Notes under the pieces: model-generated | The model's input: the letters and a program-made list of their open reading frames with translations, nothing else | What the model was told of the DNA's origin: nothing | Database searches by the model: none | DNA from: Flavobacteriales bacterium | Lineage (GTDB): Bacteria; Bacteroidota; Bacteroidia; Flavobacteriales; Flavobacteriaceae | Assembly (NCBI GenBank): GCA_018335925.1 | Contig: JAGXRF010000081.1 | Location: forward strand, 23,331-87,330 | Length of the DNA: 64,000 nucleotides | Reading direction: 5' to 3' | In this document: positions 37,641 through 47,357 of the stretch, piece by piece | How positions within the stretch are numbered: position 1 is the first letter of the stretch | Layout of the letters: every line of letters begins with the position of its first letter | Program-made: the position numbers and the translations under genes

Positions 37641-39320
37641 TTACGGAATAGCTTGCAACAACTTTTGGGTATAGGGGTGTTGAGGTTGTTCGTACAAAGC
37701 ATCTGCTTCGTTGTATTCTACAATTTTTCCTTGTTGCATTACCGCAACGTGATCACTCATGTATTTTACCACTTGTAAATCGTGTGAAATAAATAAGTAC
37801 GTAAACTGATAATCGTCTTTTAAATCGTTCAATAAATTCAACACTTGGGCTTGTACCGAAATATCTAAAGCCGAAACCGATTCGTCACACACCACTAGTT
37901 TTGGTTGCAAAGCAATAGACCTAGCAATCCCAATCCGTTGACGTTGCCCACCTGAAAATTCATGTGGATAACGATTAAAATGCTCTGCTTGCAAGCCAAC
38001 TTTTTGTAAAAGTTCTATCACAAAATCTTTTCGCTCTTGCGTATTGCTTAAAATTCCGTGTACTTGCATAGGCTCTAAAATAGCCTTTCCAACCGTTAAT
38101 TTTGGATTAAGAGATGCAAATGGATCTTGAAAAATTACTTGAATTTGTTTTCTTAATTGTCTAAAGGCATCGTTGCTAAGATGGGTAATATCTGTCCCTT
38201 GGTAAAAAATAGCTCCCTTTTGAGGTTGGTCTAATTTTAAAATTAAATTTCCTAGGGTAGATTTTCCACAACCTGACTCCCCTACTAATCCGAGAGTTTC
38301 CCCTTCATATATTTTTAAAGAAACATCATTTACTGCTTGGTATGCTTGTTTTTTACCAAAAAAACCAACCTGACTCCAATATGTTTTTTCTACGTTTTTA
38401 ATCTCCAATAAAGGAGTTTGCTGTTCCATCGCTTGCAATCTTTCTTTTCTTTCCTCTTTGCTGATGGCAACTTTTAATGGTGTATTGTTTAAAAAATCTT
38501 GAATAGTTGGCAGTCTTTTTAAGCGTTCATTCGGATTGGGTTTAGAGGCCAACAAGGCTTTGGTATAGATTTCTTTTGGATGTTGAAAAACTTGTTGTGT
38601 AACCCCTTGTTCCACAATTTTCCCGTGTTGCATTATCAAAACTCGATCAGAAAAATTTGCTACCAACGATAAATCATGAGAAATAAAAACAATGCTCATT
38701 CCCATTTTATTTTTAATTTCAACCAATAGGTCAAGAATTTCTCTTTGAACGGTAACATCTAGTGCAGTGGTAGGCTCATCTGCAATTAGAATTTTAGGTT
38801 CGCAAGCAATTGCCATAGCAATCACCACACGTTGTTTTTGTCCTCCAGAAATTTGATGTGGGTAGCTTTGGTAAATTCGTTCCGGGTAGTGCAATTTTAC
38901 TTGTTCTAATAGCTGCAGTACTTTGTTTTTGATTTCCGTTTTAGCTAATTGGGTGTGCTGTGCTAAAACTTCTTCTATTTGCCTACCACAAGTCATCGAT
39001 GGATTTAAGGCACTCATTGGCTCTTGAAAAACCATTCCGATGTGCTTACCTCTTAGCTGTTGCCATTCTTTTTCTGTTTGGGCATAAAGGTCAATTCCTT
39101 CTAATAAGATTTTACCTTGAGTAATTCTCGCATTTTTGGCAGGAAGCAAACCAGCAATAGCAAAACATCCGACAGATTTTCCGGAGCCTGACTCTCCAAC
39201 TATGCCCAAAATTTCATTTGAAAATAATTCCCAATTAATTTCGTGTAATACAGTTCGGTATTGGTTTTCTGAACCAAAACCAATGCTTAGATTTTGTATT
39301 TGTAGGATTGGTTGCCTCAT
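37641..39320 (-). CDS. Double-ATPase oligopeptide-type ABC transporter protein (YejF/GsiA-like)
   Basis: A 559-residue protein with two complete ABC domains in one chain. First half: Walker A GESGSGKS, signature SGGQKQRV, Walker B ILIADEPTTALDV. Second half: GESGCGKS, SGGQRQRI, LVVCDESVSALD. The fusion corresponds to DppD plus DppF, as in YejF and GsiA, which energise peptide import. The permease and binding-protein genes are not adjacent. Its ATG overlaps the stop of the upstream T9SS subtilase gene (ATGA), which indicates translational coupling. The longer frame start at 39350 lies inside that gene and is rejected. Confidence 0.93.
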   Translation of the reverse strand: MRQPILQIQNLSIGFGSENQYRTVLHEINWELFSNEILGIVGESGSGKSVGCFAIAGLLPAKNARITQGKILLEGIDLYAQTEKEWQQLRGKHIGMVFQEPMSALNPSMTCGRQIEEVLAQHTQLAKTEIKNKVLQLLEQVKLHYPERIYQSYPHQISGGQKQRVVIAMAIACEPKILIADEPTTALDVTVQREILDLLVEIKNKMGMSIVFISHDLSLVANFSDRVLIMQHGKIVEQGVTQQVFQHPKEIYTKALLASKPNPNERLKRLPTIQDFLNNTPLKVAISKEERKERLQAMEQQTPLLEIKNVEKTYWSQVGFFGKKQAYQAVNDVSLKIYEGETLGLVGESGCGKSTLGNLILKLDQPQKGAIFYQGTDITHLSNDAFRQLRKQIQVIFQDPFASLNPKLTVGKAILEPMQVHGILSNTQERKDFVIELLQKVGLQAEHFNRYPHEFSGGQRQRIGIARSIALQPKLVVCDESVSALDISVQAQVLNLLNDLKDDYQFTYLFISHDLQVVKYMSDHVAVMQQGKIVEYNEADALYEQPQHPYTQKLLQAIP

Positions 39321-42300
39321 TTTTTTAAGACTACTTTTTGGGTATGCCATACTTGATTGGTTTGTGTTTTAATCCAATACACACCATCTTGTAGCATTTG
39401 TAAATTCAAATCGGTAAGATTTGTTTTCTGCACAACCACTCTTCCCTGCATGTCGAGTACCAAAATTTGTTCTGTTTGATTCCCAAACCATTGGATATTT
39501 CCATTGGTTGGATTTGGCAACCAAATTCCTTTTTTAGTTGCTATTTCATCCATCCCTAAAGGGTCTTGAATGTCAATTTGTAGTATTTCGTTAGATATCC
39601 ATCCGTTAGATTGGTTGCTGATATTTACCTTGAATTGGTCTGTTGCAGCAACGGTTTGTGTGTTTACGAATGTGATATTTCCGGAAGCAATATCGCTTTG
39701 AGTAAATGTTGCTCCAATACTTAGAGGTACATTGTTTTTTTGTAAAGTTCCTAAAGATGGCAATTGCAAAAGTGTATACAATTGTACCTCTGGAGATTCG
39801 TTTACCGTAGTTGCCAACAGTTCGGTTGGTAAAAGTACTTTGGTAGAATTGATGTTAGCAACAATGGTGTTTTTAGAAAAATTCAAATTATTTACAGGAG
39901 TGGTTAAGCTGCAACATTGTAAAGTTACCTGATTGATTTGCCCGCCATCTTGGTTATAAGGATCTACAACACGTAGCACCCATGTTCCTTGAGCTTGTAA
40001 ACTGTTCAATGCACTTAAGGCTTGTTTTGGTTGAATGGTGCCAGAAATAGCAGGATTGGTACCACAAGTTAATGGCCCACCTGCATCGTCTAATGTTGCG
40101 TTGATATCATCTTGGCTTCCGCAAGGCTCTTCTAACAAAACCACTACTGGAGTATTGATTCCGCTTGGTCCCTCTAAAGTAATGGTCATGTCCTGTACAT
40201 AAGTATGCGAAATGTTCAAAACCACATTCATATCACCAATCATAAAATTATCTGGGACTGAAATGGGTACAGAAGCAGTTGCATTAGGAGTAGAAGCAAT
40301 GATAGCATCAGAAAAATCGGTAGCCGTATAGGTTAAATTACAATTGTTTTGGCCTGTCATAAAAGTATAAACCGGTGCTTGGGTGGAGATTGCACAACGG
40401 TTAGAAGGTAAAACTCTCCAATAATAAACCGTAGTTGGCTGCAAACCTGTTAACAACCATTGGGTATTAGCTGTAAATGTTTCTGCAAAAATGTTGGAAA
40501 AATTAGGATTGGTAGAAACCTGAACTTGGTAATCTTCTACATTTACATCATTTTGCCATTGCAACACAGTAGAGATAGGAATGCCATTTTGCCCATTGGA
40601 AGGTGCTACCGGTTGGATTGGTTGAAAATTTTCGCTATAAACTCTAAAAAAAATGGTTCTAGTTTCTGTTTCTAAACCATTGGTAGCGTGTAATTGAAAA
40701 GAATAATTTCCGGGAGCAACTTGATTTAAATTAATCAAATTTGCTTGGATGATTCCATCATTAGTCAAGTTGTTTTGGCTAAAATTAATACCTAATCCAG
40801 AAGGTAAATTGGTAGCCGATAACTGTACCGAAGGACCTCCTACTCTTTTAAAATCAATTGGAATCATTGCCAAATCAGAAGAGCAATAAATTAAGTTATT
40901 GGCCAATGGTAAAATTCTGAATGAGGACTCTATCCCAGTAATCACTAAACTGTATGGTTGTATACCTCCAACCAAATTTCCTTTGTGGGTAACTGTAATA
41001 GTGTATTCTCCACCATTAGAGACATCTATCTTAACTTGTTCCACATTATCAACCACATTATCACCATCTCTTAATGCCGACAACGTGGCATCACTACGTA
41101 ATCTCCACGGGTAGAAAGTTTGGTTTCCTTGGGTAATTCGGATGTCTAGATCATTTACCAAAGCAGGAGTTGGATCGTTTAAAATTCCATTATTGGCTAC
41201 TCCGGGAACATCTGTCCATGTAATGGATGCTATTAAAGATTGACCGTTAATGGATTTCACGGTTTTAGTAAAGCTTGCGTTTTGCGGAAGTACTTCTTCA
41301 GAAATCCAAGAAGAAATCCCGTTATTGGTAATGGTTTCTGCTGCTCTTTTGGCATTTAACAGGCCCCAACCAAAAGTTGCATCTGGGCCTGGCAATCCAG
41401 TGTCGTCTGCAGTATGGCATGCCAAACCTTTTAATGTGGCAGCTTTCATAAACGATTGGTTTACGTTTTGGTAATGCTGTTGCACCAATAACAAAGTTCC
41501 CATCACATTCGGACTAGCCATTGAGGTTCCTGAAAAACTACTGTAACTGGTATTGCTAGTGGCTGTAGAGGAGAAAACTCCAGTTCCATTTCCTGTAATA
41601 TCTGGTTTTACTCTCAAATCATCTGCTGGCCCTTGGCTAGAACCGCTGTTGATGAGTACAGACACTAAATTTCCATTGGCATCCACGTTGGCATCCTGGG
41701 AATTGGCTACAACTAAATTATTTTTTGCAGTTTTGTTTCCGGTTAATTTATCAAATCCGGGTGTAGTAGCATCCGTATTATTAAAATTCCCCTCATTTCC
41801 GGCTGCTGTCACCATTAAATAGTATGGATAGGTATGGCTAATTTGGTCCCAAGTTCTAGAAACAAAAGAATAAGCTCCAATAAACCATGTTGGGACAGAT
41901 GCAGCCGGAGTTCCGTAAGAATGATTTGACAATAATAAGCCTTGAGCTGCTTGTTGAGAAACTTCAGCCAAATCATTATTCCATTCAAAAGTTCTTATGG
42001 TGGCCAATGGTGCCATTCCTTTGGCATCTGCATTTACTCCACCAGCACCAACTGTTCCGGAAACATGGGTTGCGTGGGAACTATTTCCGTTTAAAGTTGA
42101 ATTCCCATCGGTGGTAATAGCTCTCCCCTGAAATTCTTGATGCGAAGTTCTGGTTGGCCCACCATCCCAAACACCACCAATCATGTTTTGTCCGTCTAAT
42201 TGTAATCCTAAAATACCACCTGTGTTTAAAGTATTTGCTCGGGTAGTTATGGCAGCATTAACATTTTGAGTACTGTAAAATAAAGGGGTTCCATCAGGTA

Positions 42301-42544
42301 AAAATCCTACCAATTGGTCAAGTGTACCATCTCGATTTTCCTTTTGTTGCTTATCCGTCGGAACATTTTTTAATTGATTTAAAAACACTTGTTGCTGTTG
42401 TTGTAGCTCTTTTTGGAGTGTTTCAATCGCCTCCGTAGAATATTGTTCAATTATTTTCTTTTGCTGAGCAGGAGTTTGTGCATTAATCGTATAAAACCCA
42501 AATAAAATAAGGCAAAATATTTGATTGAAAAATGTTTTTTTCAT
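39317..42544 (-). CDS. T9SS-exported subtilisin-like (S8) serine protease with P domain
   Basis: A 1,075-residue exported protease. Signal peptide to about residue 23 (TINAQ); propeptide; S8 catalytic domain with Asp127 (GVWDGG), His157 (HATHVSG) and the Ser in GTSMASP; then a long beta-rich middle with a fibronectin-III-like unit (LQWQNDVNVEDYQVQVST), a proprotein-convertase P domain (from about YTATDFSDAI, with DMTITLEGPSG), and a T9SS type A sorting domain at the end (WLPNPTNGNIQWFG ... QKVVLKK). Likely secreted to hydrolyse external proteins. The start at 42544 gives a good signal peptide. Its stop overlaps the start of the peptide-ABC ATPase gene. Confidence 0.93.
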   Translation of the reverse strand: MKKTFFNQIFCLILFGFYTINAQTPAQQKKIIEQYSTEAIETLQKELQQQQQVFLNQLKNVPTDKQQKENRDGTLDQLVGFLPDGTPLFYSTQNVNAAITTRANTLNTGGILGLQLDGQNMIGGVWDGGPTRTSHQEFQGRAITTDGNSTLNGNSSHATHVSGTVGAGGVNADAKGMAPLATIRTFEWNNDLAEVSQQAAQGLLLSNHSYGTPAASVPTWFIGAYSFVSRTWDQISHTYPYYLMVTAAGNEGNFNNTDATTPGFDKLTGNKTAKNNLVVANSQDANVDANGNLVSVLINSGSSQGPADDLRVKPDITGNGTGVFSSTATSNTSYSSFSGTSMASPNVMGTLLLVQQHYQNVNQSFMKAATLKGLACHTADDTGLPGPDATFGWGLLNAKRAAETITNNGISSWISEEVLPQNASFTKTVKSINGQSLIASITWTDVPGVANNGILNDPTPALVNDLDIRITQGNQTFYPWRLRSDATLSALRDGDNVVDNVEQVKIDVSNGGEYTITVTHKGNLVGGIQPYSLVITGIESSFRILPLANNLIYCSSDLAMIPIDFKRVGGPSVQLSATNLPSGLGINFSQNNLTNDGIIQANLINLNQVAPGNYSFQLHATNGLETETRTIFFRVYSENFQPIQPVAPSNGQNGIPISTVLQWQNDVNVEDYQVQVSTNPNFSNIFAETFTANTQWLLTGLQPTTVYYWRVLPSNRCAISTQAPVYTFMTGQNNCNLTYTATDFSDAIIASTPNATASVPISVPDNFMIGDMNVVLNISHTYVQDMTITLEGPSGINTPVVVLLEEPCGSQDDINATLDDAGGPLTCGTNPAISGTIQPKQALSALNSLQAQGTWVLRVVDPYNQDGGQINQVTLQCCSLTTPVNNLNFSKNTIVANINSTKVLLPTELLATTVNESPEVQLYTLLQLPSLGTLQKNNVPLSIGATFTQSDIASGNITFVNTQTVAATDQFKVNISNQSNGWISNEILQIDIQDPLGMDEIATKKGIWLPNPTNGNIQWFGNQTEQILVLDMQGRVVVQKTNLTDLNLQMLQDGVYWIKTQTNQVWHTQKVVLKK

Positions 42545-42713
42545 GATAAATAGTAGTTTCAAAATTTCTTTTTCAAAAAGCGAATAAATTTAACTATTTC
42601 CGTCAGATTATGTCAAAAATGAATGGTTTTTTAGCAAATGTTCATATTAAGTATTGCATTTGTTCCCTCGCAAATAAATCGTTATTTTTATAACGAATAA
42701 AAAACTTCTCGCA

Positions 42714-44615
42714 ATGAATTATAAACAATTGATCTGTTTCACTTTATTTTTTGCCATGACAAATGCACAGAATGTGTTAACTCCTGAAACACTTTGGTCT
42801 TTAGGACGTTTAACCCCCATAGGAATTTCGAAAGATGGAAAAGAAATTTTATATAAAGTTTCTACCCCAGATGTTGGTGAGAACAAAATGAAAAGTAAAA
42901 CTTATGCCATTCCGGTACAAGGAGGATCTCCTCGTGAAGTTACTAATGCCAATGAATTGTTGAAGGATAAAAATATTTCATCTGATGGACAATGGAAATT
43001 AACCCACCAAGAAGTGAAAATTCAAAAAGTTCACGGAAAAGATTTTTATCCAGAGCTGACAAAATCGAACGTACAAATTTATCCGAGTTTAGATTATCGT
43101 CATTGGGATACCTGGAACGAAGGATTTTTTAATCATGTAGGTTATGTAGCAGTTAATGATGAAAAAGCTTTTATCGATATTATGCCCAACGAAGCATTTC
43201 ATAGTCCGCAAAAACCATTTGGAGGTGACGAAGATTATATATGGAGTCCTGATGGTAAAAAAATCATTTATGTAAGCAAGAAAAAAGTTGGCACGCAAGC
43301 TGCTATTTCTACCAATACCGATTTATATGCCTATGATATTGCTACCAAAACTACCGAAAATTTAACTCCCAATAATTTGGGCTACGACACGCATCCCGTA
43401 TTTTCTCCCCAAGGAAACTTAACTTGGTTGCAAATGAAACGAGATGGTTTTGAAGCAGATAAAAACGACATCATTGTTCGGTTTCAAAATATCGACAAGA
43501 ATTTAACTGCTGGATGGGACGGTACTGTAGATAGCTTTGTTTGGAGTGCAGATGGTAAAAAAATCTATTTTACTGCTCCTGTTGGTGGAACCAAACAATT
43601 GTTTGAAGTTAATTTTCCGGGAAGAACCAAAATTGCGATTACCGTTCAGCAATTAACCGATGGCGTTTGGGATGTAAACGATTTGGTAGGATTTTCGGGA
43701 GATGCCATTATCGTTTCTCGAACCACAATGAATCAAGCGAAAGAATTGTTTTCGTTTGATTTAAAAAAGAAAACCTGGAAACAACTCACATTTGTAAACC
43801 AAGAAGTATATCAAAAATTATCTTTACCAACTATCGAAAAGCGTATCGTAAAAACCACCGATGGAAAAGACATGGTAGTTTGGGTAATTTTACCTCCAAA
43901 TTTTGATAAAAACAAAAAGTATCCAACCTTATTGTATTGTCAAGGTGGACCACAAGGAGCTTTGTCACAGTCGTACTCTTATCGTTGGAATTTTTCGTTA
44001 ATGGCATCGCAAGGCTATGTAGTGGTTGCTCCAAACAGAAGAGGCATGCCAGGACATGGAGTTGCTTGGAACGAACAAATTAGCAAAGATTGGGGTGGAC
44101 AGGTAATGGAAGATTACTTAAGTGCTATAGATGATGTAGCAAAGGAATCGTATGTAGATACATCTCGTTTAGGTGCAGTAGGTGCAAGTTATGGAGGATA
44201 TTCGGTGTTTTATTTGGCTGGCATCCACAACAAACGATTCAAGAGTTTTATCTCACATTGTGGGGTATTTAATTTAGAAAGTATGTATGGTACCACCGAA
44301 GAAGTATTTTTTACCAATTGGGATATTGGAGGTGCTTATTGGGAGAAAAACAATGATGCTGCACAAAAATCGTATGCCCAATTTAATCCGATTAAAATGG
44401 TAGACAAATGGGATACTCCAATATTAATTATTCAGGGAGGAAAAGATTATCGTGTGCCTATCGGTCAAGGACAAGAAGCATTTCAAGCAGCCCAGTTAAG
44501 AGGTATTAAAAGTAAGTTTGTGTACTTTCCGGAAGAAAACCATTGGGTAGTTCAACCACAAAATGCTTTAGTTTGGCAACGAGAATTTTTTGGGTGGTTA
44601 AAAGAAACTTTATAA
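42714..44615 (+). CDS. S9-family prolyl-oligopeptidase-like peptidase
   Basis: A 633-residue exported peptidase (signal peptide ending near TNAQ, residue 19). The N-terminal part is a beta-propeller of WD40/TolB-like blades (IWSPDGKKIIYVS, FVWSADGKKIYFT); the C-terminal alpha/beta-hydrolase has the nucleophile in GASYGGYS (S492), the acid in GGKDYRVP and the His in ENHWV. It releases dipeptides or acylated residues from peptides in the periplasm. A TTG-N20-TATTTTTA element at 42660-42690 may be its promoter. Divergent from the subtilase gene. Confidence 0.93.
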   Translation: MNYKQLICFTLFFAMTNAQNVLTPETLWSLGRLTPIGISKDGKEILYKVSTPDVGENKMKSKTYAIPVQGGSPREVTNANELLKDKNISSDGQWKLTHQEVKIQKVHGKDFYPELTKSNVQIYPSLDYRHWDTWNEGFFNHVGYVAVNDEKAFIDIMPNEAFHSPQKPFGGDEDYIWSPDGKKIIYVSKKKVGTQAAISTNTDLYAYDIATKTTENLTPNNLGYDTHPVFSPQGNLTWLQMKRDGFEADKNDIIVRFQNIDKNLTAGWDGTVDSFVWSADGKKIYFTAPVGGTKQLFEVNFPGRTKIAITVQQLTDGVWDVNDLVGFSGDAIIVSRTTMNQAKELFSFDLKKKTWKQLTFVNQEVYQKLSLPTIEKRIVKTTDGKDMVVWVILPPNFDKNKKYPTLLYCQGGPQGALSQSYSYRWNFSLMASQGYVVVAPNRRGMPGHGVAWNEQISKDWGGQVMEDYLSAIDDVAKESYVDTSRLGAVGASYGGYSVFYLAGIHNKRFKSFISHCGVFNLESMYGTTEEVFFTNWDIGGAYWEKNNDAAQKSYAQFNPIKMVDKWDTPILIIQGGKDYRVPIGQGQEAFQAAQLRGIKSKFVYFPEENHWVVQPQNALVWQREFFGWLKETL

Positions 44616-44651
44616 AAATAAAAAACGGATTTAAATTGGTTGTAAGAGTTT

Positions 44652-46538
44652 TTAAGGCTTCAAATACACATCGTTATCTTTATTTACATCTGCCATTAAG
44701 CTACTTGGGTCAATCACAATTTTTGCAATATTATCTTTATTGGTAAGTAATTCAAAAGAATAGGTTGGAATTCCCCAATGCCAAGGTTTTTGTACTTCCC
44801 AAACCATTTCAGGATTTGGATTTGGCTTTACCCAACGCATCAACGGGTTTGGAATATGAATTTGAGCTTTTGAGCCATCGGTATATTCTACCAAAATATC
44901 TAACGGCATGGGCATTCTTCCTATACGTTCCAAGGTAATTTTGGTATTGTCGCCTTTGGCTTCTACGCTTTTTATGCCATAATCGATGGTGTTGGTGGTT
45001 TGGGTCCAATCTATCAAGTACCAATCCAATACTGCACCGGAAACTCTTTCGGCAGTTCTTTTAAAATCGTTTGGGGTAGGATGGGTAAACTGAAAATCGT
45101 GGTAATAACGTTTCAATGTTTTCATCATGTTTTCCCAACCAATCACATAGCCTAATTGCGATAAAAATACGGTGCCTTTGCTGTAAGAGGAAATCCCGTA
45201 TACCAAGTTTTCGTCATACCTGTCGGCATGAGTTGTTTGTGGTTGTTCTCTACCAGTTGCAACCATTCTAAAATAATTGTTGTAACTACTTTTAAAAGTA
45301 GATTCTTTTTTTCTATTTGGATTGGGCATCACCTCTTCCATTGCCATATCAGAAATAAAAGAAGTAAAACCTTCGTCCATCCATTCGTGTTTAGATTCGT
45401 TGGTTGCCAAAACGTGTTGGAACCAACTATGAGCTAATTCGTGTGCAGTAACACCCACCAAACTTGGCAAGGAACGATTTCCTGTAATTAAGGTGCACAT
45501 AGCATATTCCATTCCTCCATCACCTCCCTGAATTACACTGTATTGTTTGTAAGGATAAGGGCCAATTTTATCGTTAAAAAAACGTAGTAATTGGTTCGTT
45601 TTTTCAGGAAGTTGTTTCCACTGTTCTACATTCGGACCGTTTTTTTTGTATAAAAAGTGTAATTCTACTCCATTTTCACCTATTATTTTATCATGTGCAT
45701 ATTCTGCATCTGCAGCCCAAGTAAAATCATGTACTTTGGGAGCTACAAAATGCCAAGTAAGCGTTTTTTGTTTTTTTGGATGCTTTACCACCACCCCTTC
45801 ATCTTGATAACCATGACCAATTTCATTTTTGTTTTGCAAATATCCTGATCCTCCAACCACATAGTTTTTATCTATGGTAATTTTTACATCAAAATCTCCC
45901 CAAACTCCGTGAAATTCTCTTCCAATATAGGGATCTGCATGCCATCCTTCAAAATCGAAAGCACAAATTTTAGGATACCATTGTGCCATAGAAAGCGCAA
46001 CACCTTCTTCGGAGTTTCTTCCTGCTCTTCTTATAAGGTTGGGAACTTGCCCGGTAAAATCTAAAGTAAAAACTGCTTTTTGTTTGGGTAAAATAGGGTT
46101 TGCTAAGGTGACTTCTAAAATAGTTTCCGTAACTTTAGTGGGACAAGTAATGCCATCTTGCTTGAAATTTTGAATGTTTAAATACCCTATTTCATTTGAT
46201 TTTAAATCTGCTATTCTGCTAGTTTTTTGTTCGGTAGTTCCTTGTTTAAAGGTGCGAATCATTCTTCTGTCTGGGTCTTTAATGGTTTGCAAACGAATGT
46301 CCATTTCGCTACCCGGTTGAAACGCATTGTAGTACAAATGATAATATACATGTCGCAACGTATCGTTGGAATTATTGGTGTACTCTAAGACTTGTTTTCC
46401 GAGGTATTGAAAAGTTTTTACATCCATGTTTACCTCCATTCGGTATTTAACTTCTTGTTGCCAATACCCTAGTCTTTGTGCACTTAAACAATTAGAAAAA
46501 TAAAAAGCTAAGTAAATAATTAAGTATTTTGTCTTCAT
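44652..46538 (-). CDS. M1-family zinc aminopeptidase-like protein
   Basis: A 628-residue exported metallopeptidase with signal peptide (LSAQ, about residues 17-20). The gluzincin motif HELAHSWFQH followed at the right distance by NESKHEWMDEGFT (HExxH-18-E) is present, and the substrate-anchoring exopeptidase region reads GGDGGMEYAM in place of the classical GAMEN. It lacks the last domain(s) of E. coli PepN, as do other secreted Bacteroidota M1 enzymes. It probably trims peptides in the periplasm. Convergent with the S9 gene. Confidence 0.93.
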   Translation of the reverse strand: MKTKYLIIYLAFYFSNCLSAQRLGYWQQEVKYRMEVNMDVKTFQYLGKQVLEYTNNSNDTLRHVYYHLYYNAFQPGSEMDIRLQTIKDPDRRMIRTFKQGTTEQKTSRIADLKSNEIGYLNIQNFKQDGITCPTKVTETILEVTLANPILPKQKAVFTLDFTGQVPNLIRRAGRNSEEGVALSMAQWYPKICAFDFEGWHADPYIGREFHGVWGDFDVKITIDKNYVVGGSGYLQNKNEIGHGYQDEGVVVKHPKKQKTLTWHFVAPKVHDFTWAADAEYAHDKIIGENGVELHFLYKKNGPNVEQWKQLPEKTNQLLRFFNDKIGPYPYKQYSVIQGGDGGMEYAMCTLITGNRSLPSLVGVTAHELAHSWFQHVLATNESKHEWMDEGFTSFISDMAMEEVMPNPNRKKESTFKSSYNNYFRMVATGREQPQTTHADRYDENLVYGISSYSKGTVFLSQLGYVIGWENMMKTLKRYYHDFQFTHPTPNDFKRTAERVSGAVLDWYLIDWTQTTNTIDYGIKSVEAKGDNTKITLERIGRMPMPLDILVEYTDGSKAQIHIPNPLMRWVKPNPNPEMVWEVQKPWHWGIPTYSFELLTNKDNIAKIVIDPSSLMADVNKDNDVYLKP

Positions 46539-46687
46539 TTATTTGATTTAAATGGTCTAATTTTTTGTAAAAATAGAGGGATTGATCAAAAAAATAGTTT
46601 CAATTTTTCTTAAAAGTTGAAAAGTTGGTTTAGATATTGGTATTTTTACGCTCTTTATAAAAAAACCTGTTTGCTTTATTCTTTGAA

Positions 46688-47356
46688 ATGGACTACATCT
46701 ATTTTTACGGTACGATCATAGGATGCTTGTTGTGGGTAGTTTTTTTTCAATTACGAAAAGATTTACGTAAAAAGCTTGTTTTTTCGAGTATTTTGTGTGC
46801 TCCACTAGGACTTTCAGAAGTGCTTTTTGTTCCACATTATTGGATTCCGCAGTTTAATACGATTTCAATTTATGAAGATTTATTTGTAGAAAGTATCTTG
46901 TTTTGTTTTTTTTTAGGTGGCATTGTTTCAGTGTTATTTCAAGTAGTTTATAAACAACAATTATTGGATACCCAAGGAACCAATCCGTTAGTTACCTTAA
47001 TTGCCCCTTTGTTATTTTTTACCTATTTTTTTAAACTTTTCCCATTGAACCTCATGCACTATGTGGTATTTTCTTTGTTGATTGGTAGTACCATTACCAT
47101 ATTTTTTATGCGAAAAATGGCGGTGAAAATTTTAATTTCTGGGGTTTTAAATACCTTATTATATTCCGCATTTTACTTGACTTTTTGGCATACCATGTCC
47201 AGCCTACCAAAAAGTTACCAATACCATAACCTTTCCGGATTTATGGTATTTGAAATTCCGATAGAAGAGTACTTGTGGATTTTTTCCTTTTCTATTTATT
47301 GGACCCCTATTTATGAAATATGGACTAATTATTTTGCCAAAAGAAAAATGGCTTAA
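46688..47356 (+). CDS. Lycopene-cyclase-domain-like integral membrane protein
   Basis: A 222-residue protein with six to seven hydrophobic segments. Two features recall the CarR/CrtYcd-type lycopene cyclase domain: an acidic membrane-border motif YEDLFVESILFCFFLGG (about 62-78) and FEIPIEEYLWIF (about 186-197), similar to the PxE(E) motif of those enzymes. No other carotenoid genes are near. It could be a cyclase-like enzyme, or an uncharacterised membrane relative of that superfamily. The 3' end is 1 bp from the convergent subtilase-lipoprotein gene, with no terminator in between. Confidence 0.6.
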   Translation: MDYIYFYGTIIGCLLWVVFFQLRKDLRKKLVFSSILCAPLGLSEVLFVPHYWIPQFNTISIYEDLFVESILFCFFLGGIVSVLFQVVYKQQLLDTQGTNPLVTLIAPLLFFTYFFKLFPLNLMHYVVFSLLIGSTITIFFMRKMAVKILISGVLNTLLYSAFYLTFWHTMSSLPKSYQYHNLSGFMVFEIPIEEYLWIFSFSIYWTPIYEIWTNYFAKRKMA

Positions 47357-47357
47357 A

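Noticed and set aside
37612..37650. Terminator between scoB and the ABC gene (TATTCC / GGAATA)
   Set aside because: Stem of only 6 bp with a 27-nt loop and no clear T-run; too weak to report.
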